Shown one piece after another: positions 8,426-16,117 of a stretch of DNA of 64,000 bases. The translations under genes were made by a program, and so were the position numbers. Numbering within the stretch: position 1 is the first letter of the stretch; each line of letters starts with the position of its first letter. The stretch is from Rhizobium rosettiformans W3 (GTDB taxonomy: Bacteria; Pseudomonadota; Alphaproteobacteria; Rhizobiales; Rhizobiaceae). The notes below the pieces were generated by a model. The model worked only from the letters and a program-made list of their open reading frames with translations, did not search any database and was not told the DNA's origin. The stretch lies in NCBI RefSeq assembly GCF_004912135.1, contig NZ_STGU01000002.1:372001-436000 (forward strand), in the 5' to 3' direction.

Positions 8426-9310
8426 ATGTATCAGGGATCCATTCCCGCACTCGTCACGCCGTTCACAGATGAGGGCGCCGTCGACGAGCAAGCCTTCGCC
8501 GCCCATGTGGAATGGCAGATTTCCGAAGGCTCTTCCGGCCTCGTTCCCGTCGGCACCACGGGGGAATCGCCGACGCTGTCCCATGACGAACACAAGCGGG
8601 TGGTCGAACTCTGTGTCGAAGTCGCCGCCAAGCGCGTGCCGGTCATTGCCGGCGCCGGCTCCAACAACACGGTGGAAGCGATCGAACTTGCCCAGCATGC
8701 CGAAGCCGTCGGCGCCGATGCGCTGCTCGTCGTCACGCCCTATTACAACAAGCCGACCCAGAAGGGCCTGATCGCCCATTACAAGGCGATCGCCGAAGCC
8801 GTCTCGCTGCCGATCATCATCTACAACATCCCCGGCCGCTCGGTCATCGACATGTCGCCGGAAACGATGGGGGCGCTTGCCAAGGCGCACAAGAACATCG
8901 TCGGTGTGAAGGATGCGACCGGCAAGATCGAGCGCGTCTCCGAACAGCGCATCACCTGTGGGCCGGATTTTGTCCAGCTCTCGGGCGAGGATGCAACCGC
9001 ACTCGGCTTCAACGCCCATGGCGGCGTCGGCTGCATTTCCGTCACCGCCAATGTCGCCCCGCGCCTCTGTGCCGAATTCCAGGCGGCAACGCTGGCTGGC
9101 GACTATGCCAAGGCGCTCACTTATCAGGACCGCCTGATGCCGCTGCACAAGGCGATCTTCCTCGAGCCCGGCCTCTGCGGCGCGAAATATGCGCTGAACC
9201 GCACTCGCGGCATGAACCGCACCGTCCGCCTGCCGCTGATGGCGACGCTGGAAACCTCGACGGAAGGGGCGATCGATGCGGCGCTGAAGCATGCAGGGCT
9301 GACGAACTGA
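8426..9310 (+). CDS. dapA: 4-hydroxy-tetrahydrodipicolinate synthase
   Basis: This 294-residue enzyme condenses pyruvate with aspartate-semialdehyde, the first committed step of lysine and diaminopimelate synthesis. The chain shows GTTGESPTL near residue 45, the YYNKPTQKG stretch with the catalytic tyrosine, and the Schiff-base lysine in VGVKDATG at about residue 161. It is a cytoplasmic (beta/alpha)8 barrel. ATG at 8426 has CGGGGAG upstream and begins with the family-typical [13 protein letters not shown]. In related genomes smpB normally follows closely; here about 4 kb of accessory DNA intervenes. Confidence 0.96.
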   Translation: MYQGSIPALVTPFTDEGAVDEQAFAAHVEWQISEGSSGLVPVGTTGESPTLSHDEHKRVVELCVEVAAKRVPVIAGAGSNNTVEAIELAQHAEAVGADALLVVTPYYNKPTQKGLIAHYKAIAEAVSLPIIIYNIPGRSVIDMSPETMGALAKAHKNIVGVKDATGKIERVSEQRITCGPDFVQLSGEDATALGFNAHGGVGCISVTANVAPRLCAEFQAATLAGDYAKALTYQDRLMPLHKAIFLEPGLCGAKYALNRTRGMNRTVRLPLMATLETSTEGAIDAALKHAGLTN

Positions 9311-9322
9311 AGAAATGACCTC

Positions 9323-9353
9323 AAGGCCGGCGGAGACGCCGGCCTTTCTGTTT
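9323..9353 (+). terminator. Rho-independent terminator of dapA
   Basis: Perfect 10-bp stem AAGGCCGGCG-GAGA-CGCCGGCCTT followed by TCTGTTT, 12 bases after the dapA stop. A diverged copy recurs at 10387-10413. Confidence 0.9.
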
Positions 9354-9587
9354 GAAGGGCCAGCCGTCATCGCGATCCCCGGTCGAGGCGCCCTTTTGAT
9401 CTGCACGAAGCGCTTGGGCGAGCCGCGCTTCCGATCCCGCACGCACGGGACATCCGCCAGAAAACTTGTTCCCTGATGGGAACGACACGGCCCCCGCAGG
9501 CGTATAGCCGGGCGGGCTTTGTGGCGTGGCGGGTTTTTTGCCGCCGTCGCGAAGCCCAGCGGACGAGACATCGAAGAGGAGTGCCGG

Positions 9588-10283
9588 ATGACTGTCGTGC
9601 TTGCCACCGTGTGCGAAGATGGCGTGGTGCTGGGATCGGATTCCCAGATCACCGACAAGGGGCGGGGCATGACCTATCCGGCCGAAAAGCTGCATCCGCT
9701 CGGCAAGGATGCCGCCTGGGGCGGCAGCGGCGCGCGCTCCGTGCTGACCGATGTCGCCCGGCTCTTCACCGAAAACAACGCCGCGATCCTGGAAGCCCCC
9801 GATATCGGTCGTGCGCTGCAGGCCCAGGTCCTGCCGATTCTGCGCCACCACTACGAGACCTTCATCCCCGATGTGCCGGGCGAGGAGGGCGGCGGCACGC
9901 CCTCGGCCTATGTCATGGCGGCGGGCTGGCGCGACGGCGAGCCCTGGATCATCGAAATCACGCCGTCCGGCATGATCGGCCATTATGCCGATATCGGTTT
10001 CCACGCGATCGGCAGCGGCGCGCCCATGGCCCAGCAGGCGGGCGCGCTTCTCTCCCACTTCCACCTGACGGAACGCTCCACCCGCTTCGGCTGCGCCGCC
10101 GTCCTGCGCGTGCTGCAGGCGCTCGACCTCACCTCGGCGAGCGTCGGCAAACCCTTCAGCCTCTGCCGCATCGACGCCGACGGCGCCCATCACCTGAGCG
10201 ACAAGGAGATCGAGGAGGTCGCGACCCTTGTGCGCAAATGGGAAAAGGCCGAGCAGAAGGTGATCGGCGATGTGTTTGATTGA
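9588..10283 (+). CDS. Proteasome/HslV-like Ntn-hydrolase, stand-alone
   Basis: This encodes 231 residues. After removal of Met1 the chain starts TVVLATVCEDGVVLGSDSQI. Counting from that threonine, T1, D17 and K33 fall exactly where proteasome beta subunits and HslV have their catalytic Thr, Asp and Lys. A glycine-rich turn (AWGGSGARSV) follows, as in the fold's early beta sheet. The predicted product is therefore a threonine peptidase or amidohydrolase of the N-terminal-nucleophile superfamily. No ATPase (HslU, Mpa) lies nearby, and Anbu partner genes (transglutaminase, alpha-E, ATP-grasp) are absent. GAGGAG precedes ATG, which fixes the start and hence Thr1. The gene lies between the dapA terminator and its duplicated copy. 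Substrate and oligomeric state are unknown. Confidence 0.75.
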   Translation: MTVVLATVCEDGVVLGSDSQITDKGRGMTYPAEKLHPLGKDAAWGGSGARSVLTDVARLFTENNAAILEAPDIGRALQAQVLPILRHHYETFIPDVPGEEGGGTPSAYVMAAGWRDGEPWIIEITPSGMIGHYADIGFHAIGSGAPMAQQAGALLSHFHLTERSTRFGCAAVLRVLQALDLTSASVGKPFSLCRIDADGAHHLSDKEIEEVATLVRKWEKAEQKVIGDVFD

Positions 10284-10313
10284 GGGGGGCGGAAGATGTG
10301 CCGAGCGTCATCG

Positions 10314-10386
10314 CCTGCCTGCCGCTGATGGCACGTTGGAAGCCGAGCCGGAGCATGCAGGGCCCATGAACCGAGGGAATGAGCTC
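10314..10386 (+). pseudogene. Decayed duplicate of the dapA 3' end
   Basis: CTGCCGCTGATGGC, then GCATGCAGGGC, then AATGA and CTCAAGGCCGGCG recur here in the same order as at the end of dapA (9229 onwards). A deletion of about 26 bases lies in the middle and there are scattered substitutions. It would encode only a frameshifted remnant of the dapA C-terminus. It runs directly into a copy of the dapA terminator. Confidence 0.8.
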
Positions 10387-10413
10387 AAGGCCGGCGAAGA
10401 CGCCGGTTTTTTT
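10387..10413 (+). terminator. Duplicated dapA-type terminator
   Basis: CCGGCG-AAGA-CGCCGG followed by seven T residues; a diverged copy of the terminator at 9323-9353. It now serves the Ntn-hydrolase gene. Confidence 0.85.
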
Positions 10414-10480
10414 AGGTTGGGGGGCGCTGTTTACGATAGCTTTTATCACGTCGCTCCCACCGACGTGTCAGGTTCATAGT

Positions 10481-12169
10481 TCACGGAAGCATGACGTATT
10501 TGTCAGCCTCCGCAGATGCGAAGTTGATACGGACTTCGTTCTTGGCCAGCCGGAATGCCTTCTCGTACGTTTCACCATGAGCGAGTGCCCTGTAGAAGGA
10601 GCGGGTGAAGGCAATAGCAGCATTGTCGTCGATTGAGGTGGTGCAGCCTATGACGGCCTTCACATGTGGTGACGCAAGCCTTGCGACACTCTCTGAGTAA
10701 CACGCGTTCAGTAGCAAGCAGTCGACGCTAGGATTTAACTCAATCAACTCGGCGATTGCCTCGGCAGATACCTCTGATGCATTACCATTGACGTCTTCGA
10801 AGAGGAGGACTCCTCGATCTCCATGGCCGCTGAAGTGAAGGATCTGTGGTTTAACGTTCATGACCTCCATCTGCAGTTGGTTGGTCCTCACCGCCCAGCG
10901 ATGTTCGATTTGGACCACAGTCATGGGCTCGTTGACAAGCTTCAACTGTTCCCGCAAATCCCTAGCCTCTTCATCCAGGCGAAGGGATTGCTGATCGACG
11001 GGGGACGCGGCTAGCATAAGAGCCTTCATTGTGAGTTTTGCCTTCCTTATGAGTGGCGCCCCGCGGAACATTGTCTCCAGATCGGTTGAATTCTGGAAAA
11101 GATCGAGATTGCCTTCCGCTGGAGCATTGCTTTTTAAAGCCGAGTACAACTCGGTTTGCTCGGCACCAAGCAGTATCCGGTCTAGGAGGTAGGGCTCTGC
11201 TTCCGCTACTGCGCATGCCTTGTCCCAGTAAGGAGGGCATTCTTCCGAGAAACGCCCAAAATGTTCAGCCAGTAGACTCTTCGCATCTCGATCATCTTCA
11301 GTGTCGAACCACCCGATCGTTATCTCTTCGAGGCCGTCATAATAATTTGTCAGCAAGCCTTTCGCGAGGCCTAGACGCGCTTCGGGATTCGACAAGAAAG
11401 AGCCGCGATAGATGATTTCGTGCCTCTCCATTCGGTTCGCTACCTTCTCCGCTCCAAGTTGAAGGAGCTTAGCCTGAACGTTGGGCGGTTGCTTTTCGAG
11501 GCTATCAAAAGACATGCCTAGGTCGGCGATAGTGAGATGGCGATTTTCAAGTACGCACCAGACACAGTACTGCCTGACGATGTCATCCGGATATGAGCCC
11601 AATGCTTTGACGATCTGACCGTTCGAATGCCTCGGATCGAAGAGGTTCTCGATATCCTTGTTCAGACCTACCGTGATCAGCGCGAGCTTCAGAACCTGGG
11701 GATCCGCAGTGTCGATGTTGATCTTGAGTCCAGACAGATCAAGCCTACTAGGATCACTGACCTGCATTGCGGCCAGAACTCGTACAATTGGATCGACTGT
11801 CTTCAGCGAAGGTACTTCTTCAATGCGACCGTTGTACATCCGTGACAGGGCGGCGACGGCTGCTGCCACGATCTCGGGGTTGCCTTGGTGGGCCTGAAGG
11901 GCGAGTTCCACGTAGCGAGTGCACCCAGCGCGAGTGCCAAATTGGGCGAGTGCGTTCAGACACCAGCGAATTACTTTATGGTCTGCATGTGCGAGCACAA
12001 TACCGTTGACGATTTGCTCGAAGGCGTTTCGATTGTCAGGTCGTAGGGTAAAGCCTTGGCGGTAAAGGCGTGACACGTCCTGCAGCGCAGTCTTTTTGCG
12101 CCGGGCGCTACCGTTCTCGATTTCGTACTTAAGGAATGCCGTCTTTCCGGCGGAAATAACTGGCGACAC
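10481..12169 (-). CDS. HEAT-like repeat / CHAT-domain (caspase-fold) protein
   Basis: This encodes 562 residues from GTG at 12169, which overlaps the upstream stop as TAGTG; an ATG at 12220 in the same frame would add 17 residues. The N-terminal two thirds are alpha-helical with HEAT/TPR-like periodicity (for example VIRWCLNALAQFGTRAGC and EIVAAAVAALSRMYNGR). The C-terminal 170 or so residues form a CHAT domain. H449 in ILHFSGHGD and C490 in LLLNACYSE form the predicted cysteine-protease dyad, followed by VIGCTTSIDDNAAIAFTRSF. CHAT proteases are known effectors in bacterial conflict systems, usually gated by a sensor protein. The likely partner is the overlapping upstream HARE-HTH gene. The target is unknown. 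GC content is visibly lower than in the flanks (30 of 60 in the line at 11341). Confidence 0.82.
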   Translation of the reverse strand: MSPVISAGKTAFLKYEIENGSARRKKTALQDVSRLYRQGFTLRPDNRNAFEQIVNGIVLAHADHKVIRWCLNALAQFGTRAGCTRYVELALQAHQGNPEIVAAAVAALSRMYNGRIEEVPSLKTVDPIVRVLAAMQVSDPSRLDLSGLKINIDTADPQVLKLALITVGLNKDIENLFDPRHSNGQIVKALGSYPDDIVRQYCVWCVLENRHLTIADLGMSFDSLEKQPPNVQAKLLQLGAEKVANRMERHEIIYRGSFLSNPEARLGLAKGLLTNYYDGLEEITIGWFDTEDDRDAKSLLAEHFGRFSEECPPYWDKACAVAEAEPYLLDRILLGAEQTELYSALKSNAPAEGNLDLFQNSTDLETMFRGAPLIRKAKLTMKALMLAASPVDQQSLRLDEEARDLREQLKLVNEPMTVVQIEHRWAVRTNQLQMEVMNVKPQILHFSGHGDRGVLLFEDVNGNASEVSAEAIAELIELNPSVDCLLLNACYSESVARLASPHVKAVIGCTTSIDDNAAIAFTRSFYRALAHGETYEKAFRLAKNEVRINFASAEADKYVMLP

Positions 12170-13089
12170 TACCTGTGATCGCCGCGCGCTGACACAGCAT
12201 CGAGGACAGCGAGCGTCCATGGCTCGAAGTCGTCAATGTTGTTTGGTTTGGTTCGGATATCCATCCATCGAGGATCATTGATCGATAGCCGCCGTGTGGT
12301 GGGTTCGAACCAATCCGGACACGTCCAATCCATTAGAACAATGATCGCGCCACGATGCTCGTCACGATCGACCTTCATTACGAGGATTGGCTGCGGGTGT
12401 GAGATCGCCTCTCCATGGACTGCTGCCGCAGAAATATCTAAATCGGAAAGAATTGCCTCAAGAGCATTCTCACTAGCGCCATAATCGCCATCAGAGAACA
12501 GAGTGCGGTCGTGGAAACTCACACCTCCAGGGAAGCCGATGGTGCGCTTGTTGGCAAAGGTGTCATGATCGTCCCGATATCGCCCCAGCCTGTAAGAAAG
12601 TACCTCGCATCCTCGCCTGACGACTGAGAAGGTCCATACGGGGAGCCTGTCTTGATGCTCGTCGGTATGAGCGTAGTGCAATGCATTTGCAAGTTCCGCA
12701 CTACGTGCGAACTGCCTCCAATCGGCTAACAGCTCAAGTTCGCAATCAGCAACGAAGCTCGCGTCGATCAATAGCGCCGGTTCTTGGTGGAGGTCGCGCG
12801 TCCGACGCCGGGCGGCAAAACGCTCCTTATACTTCGGCGGAATCTCAGGGTCTGATATCAGTGCGGTCAGAAAGAACATTCCCGGCTCAGTGCGAAAAAA
12901 AGCCGAAGTCGATCGCCGCTGAAGAATGTCCGAACTCAGTCTCGCCTGAAGGGTTTTCTCCTGGGTTTTGCCGTAGAGGTGTTTTGGCACCAGACGGGCC
13001 TTGTAGGCCGCGTCCAGGATGCCCTTCGCCGTCATGGGGCGGCGCGAAACTCTGAGAACCTTTTGCGCGATTTCGAGATAGCTATCCAT
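12169..13089 (-). CDS. HARE-HTH domain protein, possible sensor/adaptor for the CHAT protein
   Basis: This encodes 306 residues. The N-terminal 75 residues (YLEIAQKVLRVSRRPMTAK, then GILDAAYKARLVP, then KTLQARLSSDI) fit the HARE-HTH winged-helix domain. That domain occurs in RNA polymerase delta, ASXL proteins and restriction-linked proteins and is thought to bind DNA or chromatin-like ligands. A linker of basic residues follows (FAARRRTRD). Residues 105-300 are an uncharacterised domain containing RTIGFPGGVSFHDRTLF and a helix ALEAILSDLDI, which I read tentatively as a degenerate Nudix-like fold. No nuclease or methylase motif is visible. Its stop overlaps the GTG start of the CHAT gene, so the two are co-translated. 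Function is inferred only from domain and neighbour. Confidence 0.65.
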   Translation of the reverse strand: MDSYLEIAQKVLRVSRRPMTAKGILDAAYKARLVPKHLYGKTQEKTLQARLSSDILQRRSTSAFFRTEPGMFFLTALISDPEIPPKYKERFAARRRTRDLHQEPALLIDASFVADCELELLADWRQFARSAELANALHYAHTDEHQDRLPVWTFSVVRRGCEVLSYRLGRYRDDHDTFANKRTIGFPGGVSFHDRTLFSDGDYGASENALEAILSDLDISAAAVHGEAISHPQPILVMKVDRDEHRGAIIVLMDWTCPDWFEPTTRRLSINDPRWMDIRTKPNNIDDFEPWTLAVLDAVSARGDHR

Positions 13090-13426
13090 TGCTCTTCAAG
13101 TTTCCAAAGCCGCAAAATCATACATTGTCGCACGTAATACAACAAGTAGTCCTGCGGGCTACTCAACCGGGAATACTCATAACGTTGCCTTCTGTCCCAC
13201 TTAACATTTCAACATTCCGCAGGCTCGCGCGATTCTGTCGCCAGATCGATCTCCACTTTTGGCCAGGCGCCATAACCGATTATGGCGGCGCTGAACGCGC
13301 GTGGCCACCATCTCCCCACCTTTATTTCCCCCCCATCCTCCATTACATACCTGTCATACCCGCAACGCCCCGCCCGGGCGCTAGGCGACACACGACAAAA
13401 TCACGGGCGAAACGGAAGATCAGGCC
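13090..13426. other. Intergenic region between the accessory pair and smpB
   Basis: It must contain the leftward promoter of the HARE-HTH/CHAT pair and the rightward promoter of smpB. A small stem (AGTAG to CTACT, about 13146-13164) is present. No tRNA, ssrA half or attachment-site repeat was recognised. The right boundary of the acquired DNA is probably here but I cannot place it. Confidence 0.5.
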
Positions 13427-13903
13427 ATGGCCCCCAAAGGCTCACAGCGCGTCGTCAACAAGATCGTTGCGGAAAACCGCAAGGCGCGCTTCAATTATGA
13501 GATCGTCGACACCTACGAGGCCGGTCTGGTTCTGACCGGCACGGAGGTCAAGTCGCTGCGTGAGGGCAAGGCCAATATTGCCGAATCCTATGCCTCCGAC
13601 GAGGGCGAGGAGATCTGGCTGATCAATTCGCATCTGCCGGAATATCTGCAGGCGAACCGCTTCAATCACGAGCCGCGCCGCCGTCGCAAGCTGTTGCTCT
13701 CCAAGCGCGAGATCAACCGCCTGCGCGCCTCGATCAATCGCGAGGGCATGACGCTGGTGCCGTTGAAAATCTATTTCAACGAGAAGGGCAGGGCGAAGCT
13801 GGAGCTGGCGCTCGCCAAGGGCAAGAAGCTGCACGACAAGCGCGAGACCGAGAAGGAGCGCGACTGGAACCGCCAGAAATCCCGCCTGTTGAAGACGGGC
13901 TGA
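13427..13903 (+). CDS. smpB: SsrA-binding protein SmpB
   Basis: This 158-residue RNA-binding protein is essential for trans-translation: it delivers tmRNA to stalled ribosomes. The N-terminal core ([40 protein letters not shown]) is the OB-fold family signature. The C-terminal basic tail ([18 protein letters not shown]) is the part that enters the empty mRNA channel. Length and start are typical. The gene for tmRNA is not in the window. It is followed at two bases by the DUF3830 gene, so the two are probably co-transcribed. Confidence 0.97.
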   Translation: MAPKGSQRVVNKIVAENRKARFNYEIVDTYEAGLVLTGTEVKSLREGKANIAESYASDEGEEIWLINSHLPEYLQANRFNHEPRRRRKLLLSKREINRLRASINREGMTLVPLKIYFNEKGRAKLELALAKGKKLHDKRETEKERDWNRQKSRLLKTG

Positions 13904-13905
13904 TC

Positions 13906-14325
13906 ATGGCGCTCTCGAATCTGAAGGTCACCGTCGGCCCCTTCGTCTTCGAGGCGAGGTTCGAGCGCGAAAAGGCGCCCGAGACCTGCCGCATTTTCGA
14001 GACCTTCCTGCCCTTCCGCAATCAGGCGATCCATTCGCGCTGGTCGGGCGAGGCGGTCTGGGTGCCGCTCGGCGATTTCCAGTTCGGCGCCGGTTTCGAA
14101 AACCACACGGCCCATCCCTCCCGTGGCGACATCCTGCTTTATCCCGGCGGCTTCAGCGAAACCGAGCTGCTGTTTGCCTATGGCTCCTCGCAGTTTGCGA
14201 GCAAGATGGGCGTTCTGGCGGGCAACCATTTCCTGACGGTGACGAAGGGGCAGGAGCAGCTGGAGGCCATGGGCAAGATGGTTCTGTGGCAGGGCGCGCA
14301 GGACATCGCCTTCGAGGCGATGTGA
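13906..14325 (+). CDS. DUF3830 (cyclophilin-like) family protein
   Basis: This 139-residue protein shows the features of the DUF3830 family: APETCRIFETFLPF, then HSRWSGEAVWVPLGD, then the PSRGDILLYPGGFSETELLF segment. The family is predicted to adopt a cyclophilin-like beta barrel; no biochemical role is established that I know of. The start is two bases after the smpB stop, indicating translational coupling. It is cytoplasmic, with no signal peptide. It is convergent with the NYN-domain gene across a mosaic repeat. Confidence 0.75.
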   Translation: MALSNLKVTVGPFVFEARFEREKAPETCRIFETFLPFRNQAIHSRWSGEAVWVPLGDFQFGAGFENHTAHPSRGDILLYPGGFSETELLFAYGSSQFASKMGVLAGNHFLTVTKGQEQLEAMGKMVLWQGAQDIAFEAM

Positions 14326-14362
14326 CTTCATGAAATAGCTTACAGGGGAGGGGGCGCCAGAA

Positions 14363-14690
14363 TACCCCCCTCTGCCCTGCCGGGCATCTCCCCCACAAGG
14401 GGGGAGAGCGGCTGAGCCGCCGGCCTATCGCCCAGCGATGTTTTTTTGGGATCGAGCAGCAAATGGGACGCCCCACCTCCCCTCGAGGGGGAGGTCGCCG
14501 CAATGCGGCGGGTGGGGTGAACCCTGCTTCGAGTTCGATGTTTTCACGATCTCTGTAAACTTTGGGCCGTCACCCCACCCCGGAGCTTCGCTCCGACCCT
14601 CCCCCTCAAGGGGAGGGTGTGGCCGCGTCGCAGCCATGCCCCACTCTCCCCCCGTGTGGGGGAGATGTCACGAAGTGACAGAGGGGGGTA
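14363..14690. repeat. Nested rhizobial intergenic mosaic repeat, copy 1
   Basis: Perfect 12-bp terminal inverted repeats TACCCCCCTCTG and CAGAGGGGGGTA bound an outer module (with CATCTCCCCCACA and its complement). Inside lies a second GC-rich inverted module (CCCCACCTCCCC, then GGAGCTTCGCTCCGACCC, then CCTCAAGGGGAGGGTG). The same two-layer layout recurs at 53884-54173, and the outer layer alone at 56748-56911. It fills the gap between two convergent genes, where such elements can act as terminators or mRNA stabilisers. No coding capacity. Confidence 0.9.
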
Positions 14691-14735
14691 ACGTGCGGCT
14701 AAGCGATAATCGTGGGGCCGGGCGCCCGCTCGCCC

Positions 14736-15320
14736 TCAATGCTCGTCTTCGCTCGCCGTCGCCGGCTCCGGCGCGCGGGGCATGCCGCGTTCGGAAGGGT
14801 CGCGGCCGATTTCGGCCTTCAGCGTCATCAGGTCGATGAAGTGGTCCGACTGGCGGCGGAGATCATCGGCGATCATCGGCGGCTGGGTGGCCATGGTGGA
14901 GACGACCGAAACCTTGCGGCCCTTGCGCTGCAGCGCTTCCACCAGCGTAGTGAAGTCGCCGTCGCCGGAAAAGAGCACGAGATGGTCGACGGTTTCCGAC
15001 TGCTCCATCGCGTCGATGGCCAGTTCGATATCCATGTTGCCCTTGACCTTGCGGCGGCCCATGCTGTCGGTGAATTCCTTCGCCGGCTTGGTCACGACCT
15101 TGTAGCCGTTATAATCCAGCCAGTCGATCAGCGGGCGGATCGAGGAATATTCCTGGTCCTCGATGAGGGCGGTGTAATAGTAGGCGCGCAGCAGATAGCC
15201 GCGCTTCTGAAAAGCCTTCAGAAGCTTGCGATAATCGATATCGAAGCCGAGGCTCTTGGAGGCAGCATAGAGATTGGCGCCGTCGATAAAGAGTGCAATT
15301 TTCTCGCGGGGGTCGAACAT
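14736..15320 (-). CDS. NYN-domain (LabA/DUF88-like) predicted ribonuclease
   Basis: This 194-residue protein of the PIN-like NYN superfamily carries FIDGANLY with the first conserved aspartate near residue 14. Further acidic positions are in KGNMDIELAIDAM and LFSGDGDFTTLVEAL. These form the metal-binding acidic cluster expected of a nuclease acting on RNA. The acidic tail (EPATASEDEH) is probably disordered. AAGGA lies seven bases before ATG. It is cytoplasmic, and its RNA target is unknown. Confidence 0.88.
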   Translation of the reverse strand: MFDPREKIALFIDGANLYAASKSLGFDIDYRKLLKAFQKRGYLLRAYYYTALIEDQEYSSIRPLIDWLDYNGYKVVTKPAKEFTDSMGRRKVKGNMDIELAIDAMEQSETVDHLVLFSGDGDFTTLVEALQRKGRKVSVVSTMATQPPMIADDLRRQSDHFIDLMTLKAEIGRDPSERGMPRAPEPATASEDEH

Positions 15321-15616
15321 CTCGATATCCTTACGTCAAAAAATGATCAGTCTCGGCAATTGGCAATCAAAACAATACCTTGCCCCTCCACATATGACCA
15401 CTGCTTTACATTATGAAATGATCATATAAAAATCTATCTAGGGCATCGCATGACGCAATCCAAGCAGCTTGCGGTTGAAATGTGGTGTAAAGAGGGTCTT
15501 TTCCGGCCTTCATTTTTGGGCTTGGCGGGGCGACGGCACGAAAAACTTGAATTTGCCGTCCATTGCCTGTATCGCACCCGTCAATCCCACGCATTCAAGA
15601 TCGCAAAGGACAGGCA

Positions 15617-16018
15617 ATGGCCCGTGTCACCGTTGAAGATTGCATCGACAAAGTCGAAAACCGCTTCGAGCTCGTTCTGCTCGCGAGCCACCGCGCGCGC
15701 CAGATCTCCCAGGGCGCGCCGATCACCATCGATCGCGACAAGGACAAGAACCCGGTTGTGGCGCTGCGCGAAATCGCCGACGAGACGCTTTCGCCCGACG
15801 ACCTGAAGGAAGATCTGATCCATTCGCTGCAGAAGCACGTCGAAGTCGATGAGCCGGAGCAGGAGCCGAGCTCGATGCTCGCCAACACCGGCACCGCCGG
15901 CAAGGGCGAGGAAGAGGACGACCTGCCGGAAACGCTCACCTTCGACCAGATGTCGGAAGAAGAGCTGCTCGCCGGTATCGAAGGCCTGGTTCCGCCGGAA
16001 AAGAGCGACGATTACTAA
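15617..16018 (+). CDS. rpoZ: RNA polymerase omega subunit
   Basis: This 133-residue omega subunit helps assemble beta' into RNA polymerase and takes part in (p)ppGpp response. The N-terminal core [20 protein letters not shown], the ASHRARQIS stretch and the [12 protein letters not shown] segment are diagnostic. The long acidic C-terminal extension ([20 protein letters not shown]) is usual in alphaproteobacteria. An upstream in-frame GTG at 15563 adds non-conserved residues; the ATG follows an AGGACAGGCA ribosome site. The (p)ppGpp synthetase gene follows, an arrangement also common in other proteobacteria. Confidence 0.96.
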   Translation: MARVTVEDCIDKVENRFELVLLASHRARQISQGAPITIDRDKDKNPVVALREIADETLSPDDLKEDLIHSLQKHVEVDEPEQEPSSMLANTGTAGKGEEEDDLPETLTFDQMSEEELLAGIEGLVPPEKSDDY

Positions 16019-16061
16019 TCGTCAACCTGTCGGAAATTAGTCTGCTTCGGACTGTAGGATA

Positions 16062-16098
16062 AGCGTGCGCCAGTCGTCTCGACTGGCGCGCTTTTTCG
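16062..16098 (+). terminator. Rho-independent terminator between rpoZ and rsh
   Basis: GCGCCAGTC (16067-16075) and GACTGGCGC (16081-16089) with a 5-base loop, followed by GCTTTTTCG. It would separate most rpoZ transcripts from rsh, though rsh begins only 20 bases later and may depend on read-through or a promoter inside rpoZ. Confidence 0.8.
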
Positions 16099-16117
16099 TT
16101 TCTAGGAGACGCGTGGA

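Noticed and set aside
9476..10279. Overlapping 267-codon rightward frame across the Ntn-hydrolase
   Set aside because: Arginine/proline-rich shadow in another frame; the Ntn-hydrolase frame has the ribosome site and catalytic residues.
9588..10283. Anbu-type bacterial proteasome homologue
   Set aside because: The N-terminal sequence is closer to the HslV/beta pattern as I read it, and the typical Anbu operon partners are absent.
12169..13089. Restriction endonuclease
   Set aside because: HARE-HTH domains occur in such enzymes, but no PD-(D/E)XK, HNH or other nuclease motif could be found in this protein.
14363..14690. CRISPR array
   Set aside because: The repeats are nested inverted modules, not evenly spaced direct repeats with unique spacers, and no cas genes are present.
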